Part shown: positions 63,901 through 64,000 of the stretch, one piece after another
Layout: each line of letters starts with the position of its first letter
Position numbering within the stretch: the stretch's first letter is position 1
Origin: Aurantibrevibacter litoralis
Lineage (GTDB): Bacteria; Bacteroidota; Bacteroidia; Flavobacteriales; Flavobacteriaceae
DNA: 64,000 nucleotides
Reading direction: 5' to 3'
Assembly: GCF_034651555.1 (NCBI RefSeq)
Contig: NZ_JAYEEQ010000011.1
Span: 60,787 to 124,786 of the forward strand
Notes under the pieces: generated by a model
Databases searched by the model: none
The model's input: the letters and a program-made list of their open reading frames with translations, nothing else
What the model was told of the DNA's origin: nothing
Translations under genes and position numbers: made by a program

Positions 63901-64000
63901 CTTTTGGTTCGCCCTAGTGTAGCCTTCCCTTTTTTAGGACACCTCTAAATTCGATAAATAATTATTATTTAGGTCAGGTTTGATGAAGAATTTAAATTCT

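Noticed and set aside
1..64000. CRISPR arrays, tRNA/rRNA genes, transposases, prophage or integrase genes
   Set aside because: Looked for on both strands; no regularly spaced repeats, cloverleaf sequences or mobile-element proteins were recognised.

Overview
The window looks like chromosomal DNA of a marine-type Flavobacteriaceae (Bacteroidota). The signs are low GC, weak Shine-Dalgarno sites, promoters of the TAnnTTTG / TTG type, SusC/SusD and carboxypeptidase-regulatory-domain TonB receptors, many Cys lipoproteins, DUF5690 and DUF5777 proteins, and gene orders typical of the family (patatin-uvrC). I see no rRNA or tRNA gene, CRISPR array, integrase or insertion sequence.

Layout. (1) 1-589: end-truncated LpxH-like phosphoesterase. 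(2) 900-16853: a large organophosphonate locus in two arms. The left arm is a DUF5690 membrane protein, a TIGR03364-type FAD oxidoreductase and a PhnX-like phosphonatase. A convergent XRE-cupin regulator sits between the arms. The right arm is SusC-SusD, a secreted phosphodiesterase with chitobiase-like and PA14 domains, a secreted metallo-beta-lactamase-fold enzyme, a class-III PLP enzyme resembling the (R)-1-hydroxy-2-aminoethylphosphonate ammonia-lyase PbfA, a purple-acid-phosphatase-like enzyme and a second alkaline-phosphatase-superfamily enzyme, closed by a strong terminator. Both arms carry the same 16-bp motif upstream. (3) 17115-18008: DUF6503-like lipoprotein. (4) 18071-24286: a respiratory operon of c-type cytochromes, a DUF5777 barrel, a periplasmic Fe-S protein and an NrfD quinol protein, with no molybdopterin subunit. 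(5) 25031-58654: mostly housekeeping and conserved genes (CvpA, alpha-2-macroglobulin, 3-hydroxyanthranilate dioxygenase, HPPD, patatin-barrel, uvrC, lspA, ileS, recO, gdhA, a cystathionine gamma-synthase, an AddB-like nuclease), plus a probable ~100-nt small RNA and two copies of a ~140-bp intergenic repeat. (6) 59190-63900: a phytate locus (TonB receptor and beta-propeller phytase) with a Pho-box-like 11-bp direct repeat upstream and a LuxR-type regulator fragment.

How it fits together. My reading of region 2 is a glycan-PUL-like machine for phosphonate-bearing polymers or lipids. Surface SusCD would import material and the secreted phosphoesterases would trim the ester side. The PLP lyase and the FAD oxidase would both feed phosphonoacetaldehyde to the phosphonatase, giving acetaldehyde and phosphate. 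This is inferred from family knowledge, gene order and the shared operator-like motif; no activity can be read from sequence alone. With the phytase-receptor pair, the window carries two separate organic-phosphorus scavenging systems.
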